From Thiocapsa sp. (GTDB taxonomy: Bacteria > Pseudomonadota > Gammaproteobacteria > Chromatiales > Chromatiaceae), in NCBI RefSeq assembly GCF_022340925.1, contig NZ_JAJDNA010000135.1, forward strand, positions 1 through 33,531: a stretch of 33,531 nt of DNA. Direction: 5' to 3'. Numbering within the stretch: the stretch's first letter is position 1; each line of letters opens with the position of its first letter. The translations under genes were made by a program, and so were the position numbers. Positions 1-7,668 of this stretch are shown one piece after another. The notes below the pieces were generated by a model, which was not told the origin of the DNA, did no database searches, and worked only from the letters and a program-made list of their open reading frames with translations.

Positions 1-327
1 GAGACTCGCCTCCATGTGGTGAAAGGAGGCGAGAGCCTGACCTCTATCGCCCGTGCCCACGGGGTGCAATCGCTGGCGCTTGCGGACTGGAACGGGATCT
101 CCGCTCGGGAGACACTGCTCCCGGGTCAGACCTTGCAGATCGTGCCGCCAGACGACTCGGCAGTGGTCAAGCACCTTGTCGTAAAGGGCGACTCGATGAC
201 GCGGATCGCTCGACGTTACGGCGTCAGCGTCCAGGACATCCAACGCTGGAATCGCATCGTCGACAGCGATCTGAGCCCAGGCGACCTGATTCTGATCTAT
301 CCGACCGAGTCGCCACCAACCTCGTAG
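1..327 (+). CDS. LysM-domain murein hydrolase, C-terminal part (probable MltD-type lytic transglycosylase)
   Basis: The reading frame is open through the left edge, so only the last 108 residues are present and the catalytic part lies outside. Two LysM repeats are visible. The first begins LHVVKGGESLTSIARAHGV and runs to GISARETLLPGQTLQIV. The second begins LVVKGDSMTRIARRYGVS and runs to LSPGDLILIYP. LysM modules bind N-acetylglucosamine-containing glycan in peptidoglycan. Tandem LysM repeats at the extreme C-terminus are typical of the membrane-bound lytic transglycosylase MltD, and the L,D-transpeptidase gene 120 bp downstream fits a cell-wall setting. Other LysM hydrolases (amidase or M23 peptidase families) share this tail and cannot be excluded without the N-terminal half. 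The LysM call is firm; the MltD call is an inference. Confidence 0.75.
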   Translation, partial: ETRLHVVKGGESLTSIARAHGVQSLALADWNGISARETLLPGQTLQIVPPDDSAVVKHLVVKGDSMTRIARRYGVSVQDIQRWNRIVDSDLSPGDLILIYPTESPPTS

Positions 328-447
328 GGCCGCCGTATTCAGGCTTCGTCTCGCGAACAGGGACCCTTTTCATCGGGCGCACCCCGAGATCGAGTCCCGC
401 ATTCGGCCTCCCAGCCGAGCGAAACGGCTTCTGCGGGATCCAGGCGC

Positions 448-999
448 TTGCCTGCGCTGCTTCTGACAGCGGCGCTGTGTGCCGGCTTCGATCACGCGTA
501 CGGGATGTCATACCTCCCGGTACTCGCGCCTCCGACGCCCGCGCCTGTCGACGCCCGCACGCCGCAGAAGGCCGCGGCGGGCATGGCCGACCGCGTGGTC
601 ATCAAGAAGGCCGAGCGTCGCCTCTACTTGATGCAGGGAGATCGACCGATGCGGACCTATGATATCGCCCTCGGCTACCAACCGATCGGCCATAAGGCAC
701 GCGAGGGCGATGGGCGCACCCCCGAGGGGCGATACACACTTGACTGGCGCAGCGCCAAGAGCCGCTTCCACAAAGCGTTGCACGTCTCCTATCCCAGCGC
801 GCAGGACGAGCGACGCGCTGCGCATCGCGGGGAGAATGCCGGCGGCATGATCCTGATACACGGACAGCCGAGCAGCCGAGATGGGGCGACCCGGATCGAG
901 GGCGACTGGACGCTCGGCTGTATCGCTGTCTCCGACGCAGAGATCGATGAGATCTGGAAACTGACCCGCGACGGAACACCGATCGAGATACTGCCGTGA
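448..999 (+). CDS. L,D-transpeptidase family protein (YkuD domain)
   Basis: This 183-residue protein has a YkuD catalytic fold. It shows VIKKAERRLYLMQGDRPMRTYDIALG near residues 51-76, then GRTPEGRYTLDW, the conserved HG at about 138-139, and GDWTLGCIAVSD at 152-163 with nucleophile Cys158. YkuD enzymes make 3-3 crosslinks in peptidoglycan or attach proteins to it, using an active-site Cys and His, in the periplasm. The start is uncertain. The first usable codon is TTG at 448, preceded by GGGA about 10 nt upstream, and it gives a short hydrophobic leader (PALLLTAALCAG) without the usual positive charge. Two arginine codons lie just upstream in frame, but I see no start codon before them, so a non-standard start or an upstream sequence change is possible. 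A PsiE remnant follows within 10 bp. Confidence 0.88.
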   Translation: MPALLLTAALCAGFDHAYGMSYLPVLAPPTPAPVDARTPQKAAAGMADRVVIKKAERRLYLMQGDRPMRTYDIALGYQPIGHKAREGDGRTPEGRYTLDWRSAKSRFHKALHVSYPSAQDERRAAHRGENAGGMILIHGQPSSRDGATRIEGDWTLGCIAVSDAEIDEIWKLTRDGTPIEILP

Positions 1000-1005
1000 T
1001 CTTTA

Positions 1006-1352
1006 ATGCGTGGTCCAGCGGCGCGAGGTGAGCCTCGCCGATCTGCTCTGGCTGTTCATCTATCTCGACGTCCTCAGCGAGGTGGGGGCCTATCTGAAAC
1101 CCGGGACCTTGCCCATGCGTATGCCGCTTTATATCGCAATGGTCGCGCTGGCACGCCACCTCGTTCTCGACATGAAGGAAGATCACCGCAATGGAGATCA
1201 TCGCCACCTCCGTTGCCATTCTAATCCTCGCGACCGCAGTATTGTTGATCCATTACGGCCATGTGCGTTTCCCCTATGACAGCCCGCCTCGCGAGGATGG
1301 CCAGACTGACCCTTGTGAGGCATCGATCCGGGATCCACAGACGCCGACCTGA
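1006..1352 (+). pseudogene. PsiE-family membrane protein remnant, N-terminally truncated and frameshifted
   Basis: Two overlapping frames together give the C-terminal half of a PsiE-like protein. The frame opening with GTG at 1010 gives SLADLLWLFIYLDVL, GAYLKPGTLPMRMPLYIAMV and ALARHLVLDMKE. After one extra base near 1181 the next frame continues ITAMEIIATSVAILILATAV and LLIHYGHVRFPYD, ending at TGA 1350-1352. This matches the last two or three membrane helices of E. coli PsiE (phosphate-starvation-inducible, four helices, 136 residues). The first helix or two are absent: the gap to the transpeptidase stop at 999 is too short to hold them and a TAA sits just upstream in the GTG frame. Read as written, the 1010 frame ends at 1279 with an unrelated tail. 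It is either a decaying gene or a locus with a sequencing error; the missing N-terminus favours decay. Confidence 0.72.
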
Positions 1353-1384
1353 GCAAGTGGAGAGGATTGACGAACCTCGCCCGG

Positions 1385-2065
1385 ATGAGAGTCATGTTGC
1401 ATGGGGACATCGAAGGGCGCCGCAAGAGACAGGCTCCCAGCGCTCCGATACCTGGGTCAGCTGTCACCGGCGTGATCCTTGCCGGAGGTCGAGGGCGCCG
1501 TATGGGCGGCTTGGACAAGGGGCTGATCGGATTTGCGGGGCGTCCACTGGTGCAATGGGTGATCGACTCACTTGCACCCCAGGTCGGTTCGATCATGATC
1601 AGCGCGAACCGCAACCGGGACGTCTATGCCCGATACGGCCTGGAGGTAGTGAGCGACCCGGAGCCCAGCTACAAGGGGCCGCTCGCTGGGGTCCTCAGTG
1701 CGATGCGCGCAGCGCGAACCGACTGGATCCTGACCGTCCCGTGCGACGGCCCTTTTCTGCCGGGCGATCTGCTGACGCGGCTGACCAAAGCCATGTCCAC
1801 CGGGGATGCGGAAATGGCGGTGGCGGCAACCGGCGGGCGAATTCAGCCGGTCTACAGCCTGCAGCCCGTGACGCTCAGCAGCGAGCTAGCGGCCTTTATC
1901 GCGAAGGGGAGCTATAGGGCCGCGCAGTGGATCGGCCGGCATCGCTGCGCGCTGGCGGATTTCAGTCATCAGCAACAAGGTTTCGCCAATGTCAACTCCC
2001 ACGAGGACTTGGAGCGACTTGCCCGCACGCTGGGCCTTCCTGTGAACGCCCCGAGCTCGGACTGA
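1385..2065 (+). CDS. mobA: Molybdenum cofactor guanylyltransferase MobA
   Basis: MobA transfers GMP from GTP to molybdopterin-Mo, giving the bis-MGD cofactor used by DMSO-reductase-family enzymes such as nitrate reductase and formate dehydrogenase. From ATG 1385 the protein has 226 residues. It carries the signature nucleotide loop LAGGRGRRMGGLDKGL at 32-47, GRPLVQWV, EPSYKGPLAGVLSAM near 93-107, the metal-binding CDGPF at 120-124 and the C-terminal FANVNSHEDL. A TTG at 1367 and an ATG at 1394 are also in frame. AGAGGA directly abuts the TTG, which is too close to serve it, and neither ATG has a strong ribosome binding site, so the first 10 residues are uncertain. No other cofactor gene is adjacent; mobB or modA partners are not in view. 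Confidence 0.93.
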   Translation: MRVMLHGDIEGRRKRQAPSAPIPGSAVTGVILAGGRGRRMGGLDKGLIGFAGRPLVQWVIDSLAPQVGSIMISANRNRDVYARYGLEVVSDPEPSYKGPLAGVLSAMRAARTDWILTVPCDGPFLPGDLLTRLTKAMSTGDAEMAVAATGGRIQPVYSLQPVTLSSELAAFIAKGSYRAAQWIGRHRCALADFSHQQQGFANVNSHEDLERLARTLGLPVNAPSSD

Positions 2066-2286
2066 TCCACGTCTTGTCGGCGACACGACCAGCGCGTGTG
2101 ATTCCGACCAACCGGCTGGCCCCAGAGCCCCCCGGTCGTGCCCGGCGCACCCCTGAAGGAGACCAGGCGCTGGTGTACTGGCCATCCCGGCCAGACGATC
2201 GGCACGGCCCGAAGAACGCAATGTCCCGACTGCTGCGTTTTAGGCGACTCAGGATCATCGAAGATGCCGGGGCATCCCTGCCCCGC

Positions 2287-2313
2287 GGGAAACCCGGTCA
2301 ATCCGCGTTTCCC
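2287..2313 (-). terminator. Possible hairpin downstream of the cold-shock gene
   Basis: GGGAAAC at 2287-2293 and GTTTCCC at 2307-2313 form a perfect 7-bp inverted repeat with a 13-nt loop, about 30 bp past the end of the cold-shock gene on its strand. There is no following T run, so intrinsic termination is only suggested. I see nothing else in the mobA-csp gap (2066-2345). Confidence 0.35.
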
Positions 2314-2345
2314 AGTGGAGCGCGTCGGCTCGCTTACGAGCGCAC

Positions 2346-2558
2346 TCACTCCGGGGTGACATTCTCCGCTTGCGGCCCTTTCGGACCTTGTGTCACCTCC
2401 ATTGTGACCCGTTGGCCTTCGAGAAGCGTCTTGCGGCCAGAGCCGTTGATGGCGCTATGATGCACGAAGACGTCCTTGCCGCCTTCGCGCTCGATGAAAC
2501 CGTAGCCCTTCTCGTCATTGAACCACTTGACCGTCCCGGAAACCAATTCACCTGGCAT
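2346..2558 (-). CDS. Cold-shock domain protein, CspA family
   Basis: The 70-residue protein is a single cold-shock domain. [17 protein letters not shown] carries RNP1 (KGYGFI, 17-22), and VFVHHSAI carries RNP2 (30-34). These proteins bind single-stranded RNA and DNA and melt RNA structure, acting as RNA chaperones and antiterminators. Length is normal for the family. The start ATG at 2558 follows GAGGTTGAT, which supplies a good ribosome binding site, and places four residues before the canonical SGTVKWF. Sequence alone does not show whether it is cold-induced or constitutive (CspC/E-like), so no symbol is given. The gene stands alone, with mobA convergent on one side and a long non-coding stretch upstream that holds a stem-loop close to the start. 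Confidence 0.97.
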   Translation of the reverse strand: MPGELVSGTVKWFNDEKGYGFIEREGGKDVFVHHSAINGSGRKTLLEGQRVTMEVTQGPKGPQAENVTPE

Positions 2559-2585
2559 ATCAACCTCATCACTTAACGGACCAAC

Positions 2586-2610
2586 CTGGGTTGGCTTTAC
2601 TTAAACCCAG
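2586..2610 (-). promoter_or_regulatory. Stem-loop in the cold-shock gene upstream region
   Basis: CTGGGTT at 2586-2592 and AACCCAG at 2604-2610 form a perfect 7-bp inverted repeat with an 11-nt loop. It starts 28 nt upstream of the cold-shock ATG, probably in the mRNA leader. Structured leaders control many csp mRNAs in other bacteria; a regulatory role here is inferred. Confidence 0.35.
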
Positions 2611-3095
2611 CCTTGCGAGAAGGCCAGTGTTACCTCCACCCTCGATCGAGTGGAATCTGAATCTCAACTGACTGACTCAGTCTGACTCATGGGGCCGGCA
2701 GGGAGCCATGTTGAATGATTAAGCGGCTCGACGCTCACGCAGCATGATAGACCCGAAACCGCGTCATCCCTCCCCGCGCGATCCAGCTGAAGTGGTCCCA
2801 TGGTTTAGCTCGGGAAACCTCGATCCAGCGGGCTCATCGGTGGTGGATTATGCGTCCGGCATCCAAGACTGTAAACCGCACGGTGCAGCGACGCGACGCG
2901 CGCACGGGAATTTCACGATCAGCAGCACACGGGATGGAATCAGAGATCGGAATGACAAGCGGACACCTGGATTCGAGCGCAAACGGCCGCATCAGGTTTG
3001 AGCCGCCCACTGCATCAGGTCCGGCTTATCTGGTCTTGAGTGCGACGACGATACGGCATCTGCGCCCTAGTGTAGCGCGAAATCGGCGAAAATCT

Positions 3096-3130
3096 GCGTG
3101 AACCCACGCGTCGACAAGAAAAGTTCACGC
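3096..3130. other. Inverted repeat able to form two alternative hairpins
   Basis: GCGTGAAC at 3096-3103 pairs perfectly with GTTCACGC at 3123-3130. The same left arm can instead pair locally with the CACGC at 3105-3109 to make a tight GCGTG/CACGC hairpin. The element lies about 70 bp beyond the stop codon of the double-ATPase gene and could be its transcription end, though there is no clear T run. Confidence 0.4.
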
Positions 3131-3182
3131 CCGCCCCGGAATCCCTGGTGCAGCCGATGCCTCGGGGAACACGCCCCCAGAA

Positions 3183-3206
3183 CGCCGATCACGACAGGCT
3201 CCTAGG
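3183..3206 (-). repeat. Gene-end repeat, copy A (short)
   Basis: Read on the minus strand it starts at the stop codon of the ATPase gene: TAGGAGCCTGTCGTGATCGG followed by CG. It matches, apart from one extra base, the sequence starting at the pgm stop codon at 31319. Only the first 22 or so bases are shared with the other copies. Confidence 0.6.
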
Positions 3207-5262
3207 CCCGCAGACAGTGCACCACACGCGACATGCTCAGGCGTTTCTCTTCAGGGTAGGTGCGGGCGCACGCGTCCACGGCATCGGGACAACGTGGGTG
3301 GAAAAAACAGCCCGATGGCGGATCGCTCGGCGAAGGCATGTCGCCGTCCAGCCGAATGACCGCGCGGCGCCGCTGGGGATCGACCACCGGGACCGCCGAC
3401 AGCAATGCCCGTGTGTAGGGATGCCGGGGATCGTCCAGGATCTCGTGCACACGGCCGCGCTCCACCACGCGACCGAGATACATGACCGCCACCTCATGCG
3501 CCAGGTAGGCGACCACGGAGATATCGTGTGTGATGAAGAGATAGGCGAGCCCAAGCCGATCCTGTAGGTCCTTGAGCAAGTTGAGGATCTGGGCCTGAAC
3601 CGAGACATCGAGCGCACTCGTCGGCTCGTCGCAGATGATCAGCTTGGGCTCGACCGCGAGCGCGCGAGCGATGCAGATGCGCTGACGCTGACCACCCGAG
3701 AACTCGTGGGGGTAGCGCGCGACGGCGTCCTCATCCATACCGACCAGGTCCAGGAGCTGCGCGACCCGCCGCATCCGGCCCGACCGGGACCGCTCGATGC
3801 CGAGCGCCTGAAGGCCCTCGCCGATCACGTCGCCCACCAGCATGCGTGGGTTCATGGCCGCATAGGGGTCCTGGAAAATGATCTGGAGGTCTTTGCGGAA
3901 GGGGCGCATCCGGCGATGCCCCAAACCGACCAGCTCCTGGCCGCAATATCGGATCGAGCCCCCACTCGGCGTCACGAGCTGTAAGATACCTTTGCCGGCG
4001 GACGTCTTGCCGCAGCCTGATTCGCCGACCAAGGCCAGGGTCCGCCCCGGCTGCAGCTCGAAGGTGACACCATCGACGGCGCGGACATATCCGACCACGC
4101 GCCTGAAAACGCCGCTGTGGATCGGGAAATGGACTTTCAGCTCATGCACCTCCAGCAGACGGTCCGAATCCCCCCCCCCTGCCGGGGGAGCGTCGAGGGG
4201 TCGAGCGGCGCCCGCCGCCTGGCGGCTCAATCCATCGGGCTGCGTCTGCCCCTGGCTCCAGAGGTGACAGCGAACGCCTTGTGCGGGCCCCAGATCGCGC
4301 CAGATGGGCGTCTGGTGGCGGCACTGCGGCATGACCGCATAACAACGCTCGGCGAATCGGCAGCCGGAAAACGCCTGATGCAGGTGAGGGACCCGTCCTG
4401 GGATGACGGCGAGCCGCGCACTGCGCTTGTCCGCACTTGGGACACTCTCCATCAACTGGCGGCTGTACGGGTGCGCCGGCGCCGCGAAAAAGGCATCCGT
4501 GGTCGCCGTTTCCACGATCTGCCCCGCGTACATGACCGCCAATCGATCGGCCGTCTCGGCGACCACGCCCAGATCGTGGGTGATCAAGAGCACGGCCATA
4601 CCCGTCTCGCGCTGCAAGTCCTTGAGCAGCCGCAGAACCTGGGCCTGAATGGTCACATCCAAGGCGGTGGTCGGCTCGTCGGCGATCAGAAGCTGCGGAC
4701 CACCTGCCAAGGCCATGGCGATCATGATCCGTTGCTTCATCCCGCCCGAGAGCTGATGGGGATATTCTTCAACACGTCGCCGGGGGTCCGGAATGCCGAC
4801 CGCCCGCATCAGGTCCAGGACGCGTTCCGGGATCCGCGCACGTGACCGATCCTCGTGGACACGAACCGACTCCGCGATCTGGTCTCCCACGCTCATCACG
4901 GGGTTCAGAGAGGTCTGTGGCTCCTGGAAGATCATCGCCAAACGACCGCCGCGGACGCGACGCATCTCGCCCTCGGTCAAGCGCAGCAGATCACGCCCGG
5001 CGAGACGGACCGAGCCCGCGGTGATACGACCGGATGACGGCAGCAGGCGCATCAGCGAAAGGGCCGTCATCGACTTGCCGCAACCGGACTCGCCCAGCAA
5101 TGCGAAGGTCTCCCCCTGGCGGATCTCGAGGTCGACGCCGTCGACGACCCTGGACGGCCGCACGGCATCGCCGAGCAGGGTGGTCAGCCCCTCGACCTGG
5201 AGCAGAACGTCCGGCAGCGAGGCCGGCTCGCGCTCGGGCCCGGCAGTCTGCAACCCCGTCAT
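3202..5262 (-). CDS. yejF: Oligopeptide ABC transporter, double ATP-binding protein (YejF-like)
   Basis: This 686-residue cytoplasmic protein contains two complete ABC ATPase domains. Domain 1 has Walker A GESGCGKS (57-64), signature LSGGMKQR (171-178), Walker B LLIADEP (191-197) and the H-loop HD (229-230). Domain 2 has GESGCGKT (413-420), FSGGQRQR (521-528), LIICDEP (541-547) and HD (579-580). Each is followed by the Cys-containing oligopeptide-transporter tail (near 299-307 and 651-658). It powers the two permeases encoded upstream. E. coli YejF is about 529 residues, so this one has a longer linker. I chose ATG 5262 because it overlaps the permease stop by 4 bp (ATGA); the frame stays open farther upstream but only inside yejE. 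The linker is encoded over a run of ten G (4170-4179). The stop codon opens a repeated element. Confidence 0.93.
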   Translation of the reverse strand: MTGLQTAGPEREPASLPDVLLQVEGLTTLLGDAVRPSRVVDGVDLEIRQGETFALLGESGCGKSMTALSLMRLLPSSGRITAGSVRLAGRDLLRLTEGEMRRVRGGRLAMIFQEPQTSLNPVMSVGDQIAESVRVHEDRSRARIPERVLDLMRAVGIPDPRRRVEEYPHQLSGGMKQRIMIAMALAGGPQLLIADEPTTALDVTIQAQVLRLLKDLQRETGMAVLLITHDLGVVAETADRLAVMYAGQIVETATTDAFFAAPAHPYSRQLMESVPSADKRSARLAVIPGRVPHLHQAFSGCRFAERCYAVMPQCRHQTPIWRDLGPAQGVRCHLWSQGQTQPDGLSRQAAGAARPLDAPPAGGGDSDRLLEVHELKVHFPIHSGVFRRVVGYVRAVDGVTFELQPGRTLALVGESGCGKTSAGKGILQLVTPSGGSIRYCGQELVGLGHRRMRPFRKDLQIIFQDPYAAMNPRMLVGDVIGEGLQALGIERSRSGRMRRVAQLLDLVGMDEDAVARYPHEFSGGQRQRICIARALAVEPKLIICDEPTSALDVSVQAQILNLLKDLQDRLGLAYLFITHDISVVAYLAHEVAVMYLGRVVERGRVHEILDDPRHPYTRALLSAVPVVDPQRRRAVIRLDGDMPSPSDPPSGCFFHPRCPDAVDACARTYPEEKRLSMSRVVHCLRA
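4170..4179 (-). repeat. Ten-base homopolymer (G10 on the coding strand) in the ATPase linker
   Basis: An uninterrupted run of ten C on the plus strand lies inside the yejF-like coding sequence, encoding Gly362-Gly364 plus the first base of Asp365. It is followed closely by GGGGG, so the region can also fold. Runs of this length are slippage-prone; a shift here would remove the second ATPase domain. Confidence 0.85.
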
Positions 5263-6677
5263 TGCGCGCCCCGCAGACGAGGGTCGAAGGCATCGCGCAC
5301 CACGTCGGCGAAGAGGTTCGCCGCGAGCACCAGGGTGAACATGAATACGAAGGCCGCGGCCAACGACCACCAGACAACCGGGTCACGCGCAAGCTCAAGT
5401 CTGGCGCTATTGATCATGTTCCCCCAGGAGTTCATGGTCGGATCAACCCCGATGTTGATGTAGGACAATACGGCCTCAGCGAGCACGAGACCGCTGAAGT
5501 CCAACACCAGCGTGATTAGCACGACGTGCATCACGTTCGGCAGGATGTGCCGACCGATCAGGGTGAAGTGCCCGACCCCCAAGGCGGTCGAAGCCTGGAC
5601 GAAGTCGACCTCTCTCAGCTTGAGGGACTCGCCGCGCAGCAGTCGACAGAGACCCGTCCAGCTGGTGACGCCGAGGATCAGGACAAGGAACAGCAGTCGG
5701 AGGTCGGCGCGCTCGACCAAACTGGCAAACTCGTCGGCATGGTTGCTCATGTAGACCTGGAGCAGCAGGATCGCCGCGGCGATCAAGAGGACGCCCGGTA
5801 TGGAGTTCAGCGTCGTGTAGAGATACTGGATGATGTCGTCCACCCATCCTCTGAAATAACCGGCCATAATCCCCAGCATCACGGCGGCGGGGAGCATCAC
5901 CAGGGTCGTCAGGGTGCCGATCAGGAGACCGGTCCGGATGCTCTTGAGGGTCTGGTAGAAGACGTCCTCGCCAACCTTGTCGGTCCCGAGGATGTGATAC
6001 ATGCGCGACAACTCGACCGCGACCGCGCTCACCAGGAGCATCAGGCCGAGCACGACGAAGGCGGTCCGCCACGGGATGAGGGTCCGTCCCGCCAGGATGT
6101 CAGAGCGCGTCTTCGCCGGCGGCTCACCGCGCACGCGGGCGATCCACCGGATGAGTCCGGCGCAGACCAGCGCCCAGATCAGCAGCCCCTGCAACGCCCC
6201 CTTGAGGCCTCGCCAGGCGATGTCGCCCCCCCGCTGACGCGCCGGATCAGCGAGGTGCGCGCCACCGTGATCAAGCCTGGGGAAGTCACGCACCAGACTG
6301 CCGTCCGGCTGCTCGATCGCCTCCTTGACGAAGAGATGGGTCGCGAAGGGCGCCGAGTAGGTCTTCTCCTGGCGCTCGCGCAACCCAGCAAGCGCAAGGT
6401 CGAGCAGGCTCAAGACCTCGGGCGCAAACTGGACGCCCGCACCGGCCTCCGCCGGCTGGGGGAGCTTGAGGCGGAAATGAACCGTGTCGAGCAGCCCGAC
6501 CGCGACGTAGAAGCCGAGGACGACGATCGTCGCCACGCCGACGCGTGCCCGGACGACCCGCCGCCAGGGCGCACGGATATGCTCGTGACGCGAGGCGTAG
6601 AGCGCGAAGGCGGCCATCAAGCCCAGCAGCACATACACCAGACCATCGGTCCAGAGGACGACCGGCAGGAAGGGCAT
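5259..6677 (-). CDS. yejE: Oligopeptide ABC transporter permease (YejE-like), N-terminally extended
   Basis: This 472-residue inner-membrane permease has a C-terminal BPD-transp-1 core from about residue 230, ending in VRDAFDPRLRGAQ, close to the VRDAFDP end of E. coli YejE. The cytoplasmic EAA-type loop that docks on the ATPase reads LREVDFVQASTALGVGHFTL, followed by RHILPNVMHVV. E. coli YejE has 341 residues; this protein has roughly 130 more. The extra N-terminal part holds two early membrane segments (near 5-25 and 45-65), a soluble stretch of about 90 residues (including SAPFATHLFVKEAI and PRLDHGGAHLADP) and a further helix (LLIWALVCAGLIRWI). ATG 6677 follows GAGAGGGA at good spacing, and the upstream yejB stop lies 13 bp away. 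The gene overlaps the ATPase start by 4 bp, indicating translational coupling. Confidence 0.93.
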   Translation of the reverse strand: MPFLPVVLWTDGLVYVLLGLMAAFALYASRHEHIRAPWRRVVRARVGVATIVVLGFYVAVGLLDTVHFRLKLPQPAEAGAGVQFAPEVLSLLDLALAGLRERQEKTYSAPFATHLFVKEAIEQPDGSLVRDFPRLDHGGAHLADPARQRGGDIAWRGLKGALQGLLIWALVCAGLIRWIARVRGEPPAKTRSDILAGRTLIPWRTAFVVLGLMLLVSAVAVELSRMYHILGTDKVGEDVFYQTLKSIRTGLLIGTLTTLVMLPAAVMLGIMAGYFRGWVDDIIQYLYTTLNSIPGVLLIAAAILLLQVYMSNHADEFASLVERADLRLLFLVLILGVTSWTGLCRLLRGESLKLREVDFVQASTALGVGHFTLIGRHILPNVMHVVLITLVLDFSGLVLAEAVLSYINIGVDPTMNSWGNMINSARLELARDPVVWWSLAAAFVFMFTLVLAANLFADVVRDAFDPRLRGAQ

Positions 6678-6690
6678 CAGACCGTCCCTC

Positions 6691-7668
6691 TCATTGCAGC
6701 CTCACTCGCGGGTCGACCAGGGTGTAGGAGATGTCGGTCAGGATCAGACCGACGATATAGAGCACCGCGCCCAGGAACACCATCGAGCGTACGATGGCAA
6801 AATCCTGCCCGTTGATCGCATCGATGGTATAGCTGCCCAGCCCCGGGATCCCGAAGAAGGACTCGGTGATGAGGCTGCCCATGAAAAGCAAGGGGAGCAC
6901 CACCACCACGCCCGTCAGGATGGGGATGAGTGCATTCTGCAGGACGTGTCGGAAGAGGACACGGCGCTCACTCAGGCCCTTGGCCCGCGCCGTGCGCACA
7001 TAGTCCTTGGAGATCTCCTCGAGAAACAGGGTGCGGTACCAGCGGGTCCCTGACCCGATCCCGCCGATCACGCCGACGATCACAGGGAGGATCAGGAACT
7101 TCCATGCCTCCACGCCGGTGTCATAGCCGGAAATGGGCACCAGATGGAAGAGCTTGCTGAGGATGAACTGTCCGCCGATGATGTAGAACAGTCCGGAGAT
7201 CGACATCATCGCTACGAGGAGCACCACGCTGCCGAGGTCCAGGTAGGTCGCCCGAAAGAAGATGATGAAGAGCGCATAGGAGATATTGAAGGCCAGGCCG
7301 ACCATCAGCACCGGGACGGCGATCGCGAGACTGGGCCACATGCGCTGGGAGATGTCATAGCCGATGTCCCGCCCGTTGTCAGACGAGCCGAAATCGAACA
7401 CGAACAAGCGCACCGACTTGTCGAAAAAGATGGTCTCGGTGAGACGCCGAAGCCCGGATGCATCCGGATTGTAAAGGAGCGGACGTGCATAACCCTGCTC
7501 CTCTTTCCAGGTCTGGATGGCCTCCTCGGTCACCCGCTTCTCGCCCAGGTGCATCCGCGCCATGTCATCGGGCGAATTGACCACGAAGAAGAGCACGAAG
7601 GTGATCAGGTTGACGCCGATCAGAATCGGGATGGCATAGAGCAGCCGGCGAATGATGTATGCGGTCAC
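6691..7668 (-). CDS. yejB: Oligopeptide ABC transporter permease (YejB-like)
   Basis: The 325-residue permease begins MTAYIIRRLLYAIPILIGV, the classic N-terminal signature of DppB/OppB/YejB permeases, followed by helices near 100-120, 135-160, 190-210, 250-275 and 290-315. The EAA loop is EISKDYVRTARAKGLSERRV, followed by LFRHVLQNALIPIL. The C-terminus DISYTLVDPRVRLQ is also typical. It forms the inner-membrane channel with the YejE-like subunit. The start is GTG at 7668; its GTGA overlaps the stop of the binding-protein gene, so the genes are translationally coupled. Length is near the 364 residues of E. coli YejB. The substrate is inferred to be peptides; in E. coli the Yej system also imports the peptide-nucleotide antibiotic microcin C. 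Confidence 0.95.
   Translation of the reverse strand: MTAYIIRRLLYAIPILIGVNLITFVLFFVVNSPDDMARMHLGEKRVTEEAIQTWKEEQGYARPLLYNPDASGLRRLTETIFFDKSVRLFVFDFGSSDNGRDIGYDISQRMWPSLAIAVPVLMVGLAFNISYALFIIFFRATYLDLGSVVLLVAMMSISGLFYIIGGQFILSKLFHLVPISGYDTGVEAWKFLILPVIVGVIGGIGSGTRWYRTLFLEEISKDYVRTARAKGLSERRVLFRHVLQNALIPILTGVVVVLPLLFMGSLITESFFGIPGLGSYTIDAINGQDFAIVRSMVFLGAVLYIVGLILTDISYTLVDPRVRLQ

Larger units (their letters stand above)
2559..3201. other. Long intergenic region between csp and the transporter operon
   Basis: This stretch of about 640 bp has no convincing gene. Short open frames exist (for example 2850-3101, +) but have no recognisable domain, biased composition or ribosome binding site. It holds the csp leader stem-loop (2586-2610), a perfect 10-bp palindrome at 2641-2650 (CTCGATCGAG), a 13-nt palindrome with a central unpaired base at 2670-2682 (GACTGACTCAGTC), a hairpin at 3096-3130 and a gene-end repeat at 3183-3206. 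I recognise no tRNA or known small RNA. Confidence 0.6.

Noticed and set aside
2850..3101. A short plus-strand open frame in the csp-yejF gap
   Set aside because: Arg/Ser-rich composition, no ribosome binding site and no recognised family.
5263..5370. A longer N-terminus for the double ATPase
   Set aside because: It lies inside the yejE coding sequence and lacks homology; the ATGA overlap at 5262 is the natural start.
5526..6815. A 429-codon plus-strand open frame opposite the permease genes
   Set aside because: It is rich in Glu, His, Gln and Arg, the normal mirror of a membrane-protein gene in a GC-rich genome.
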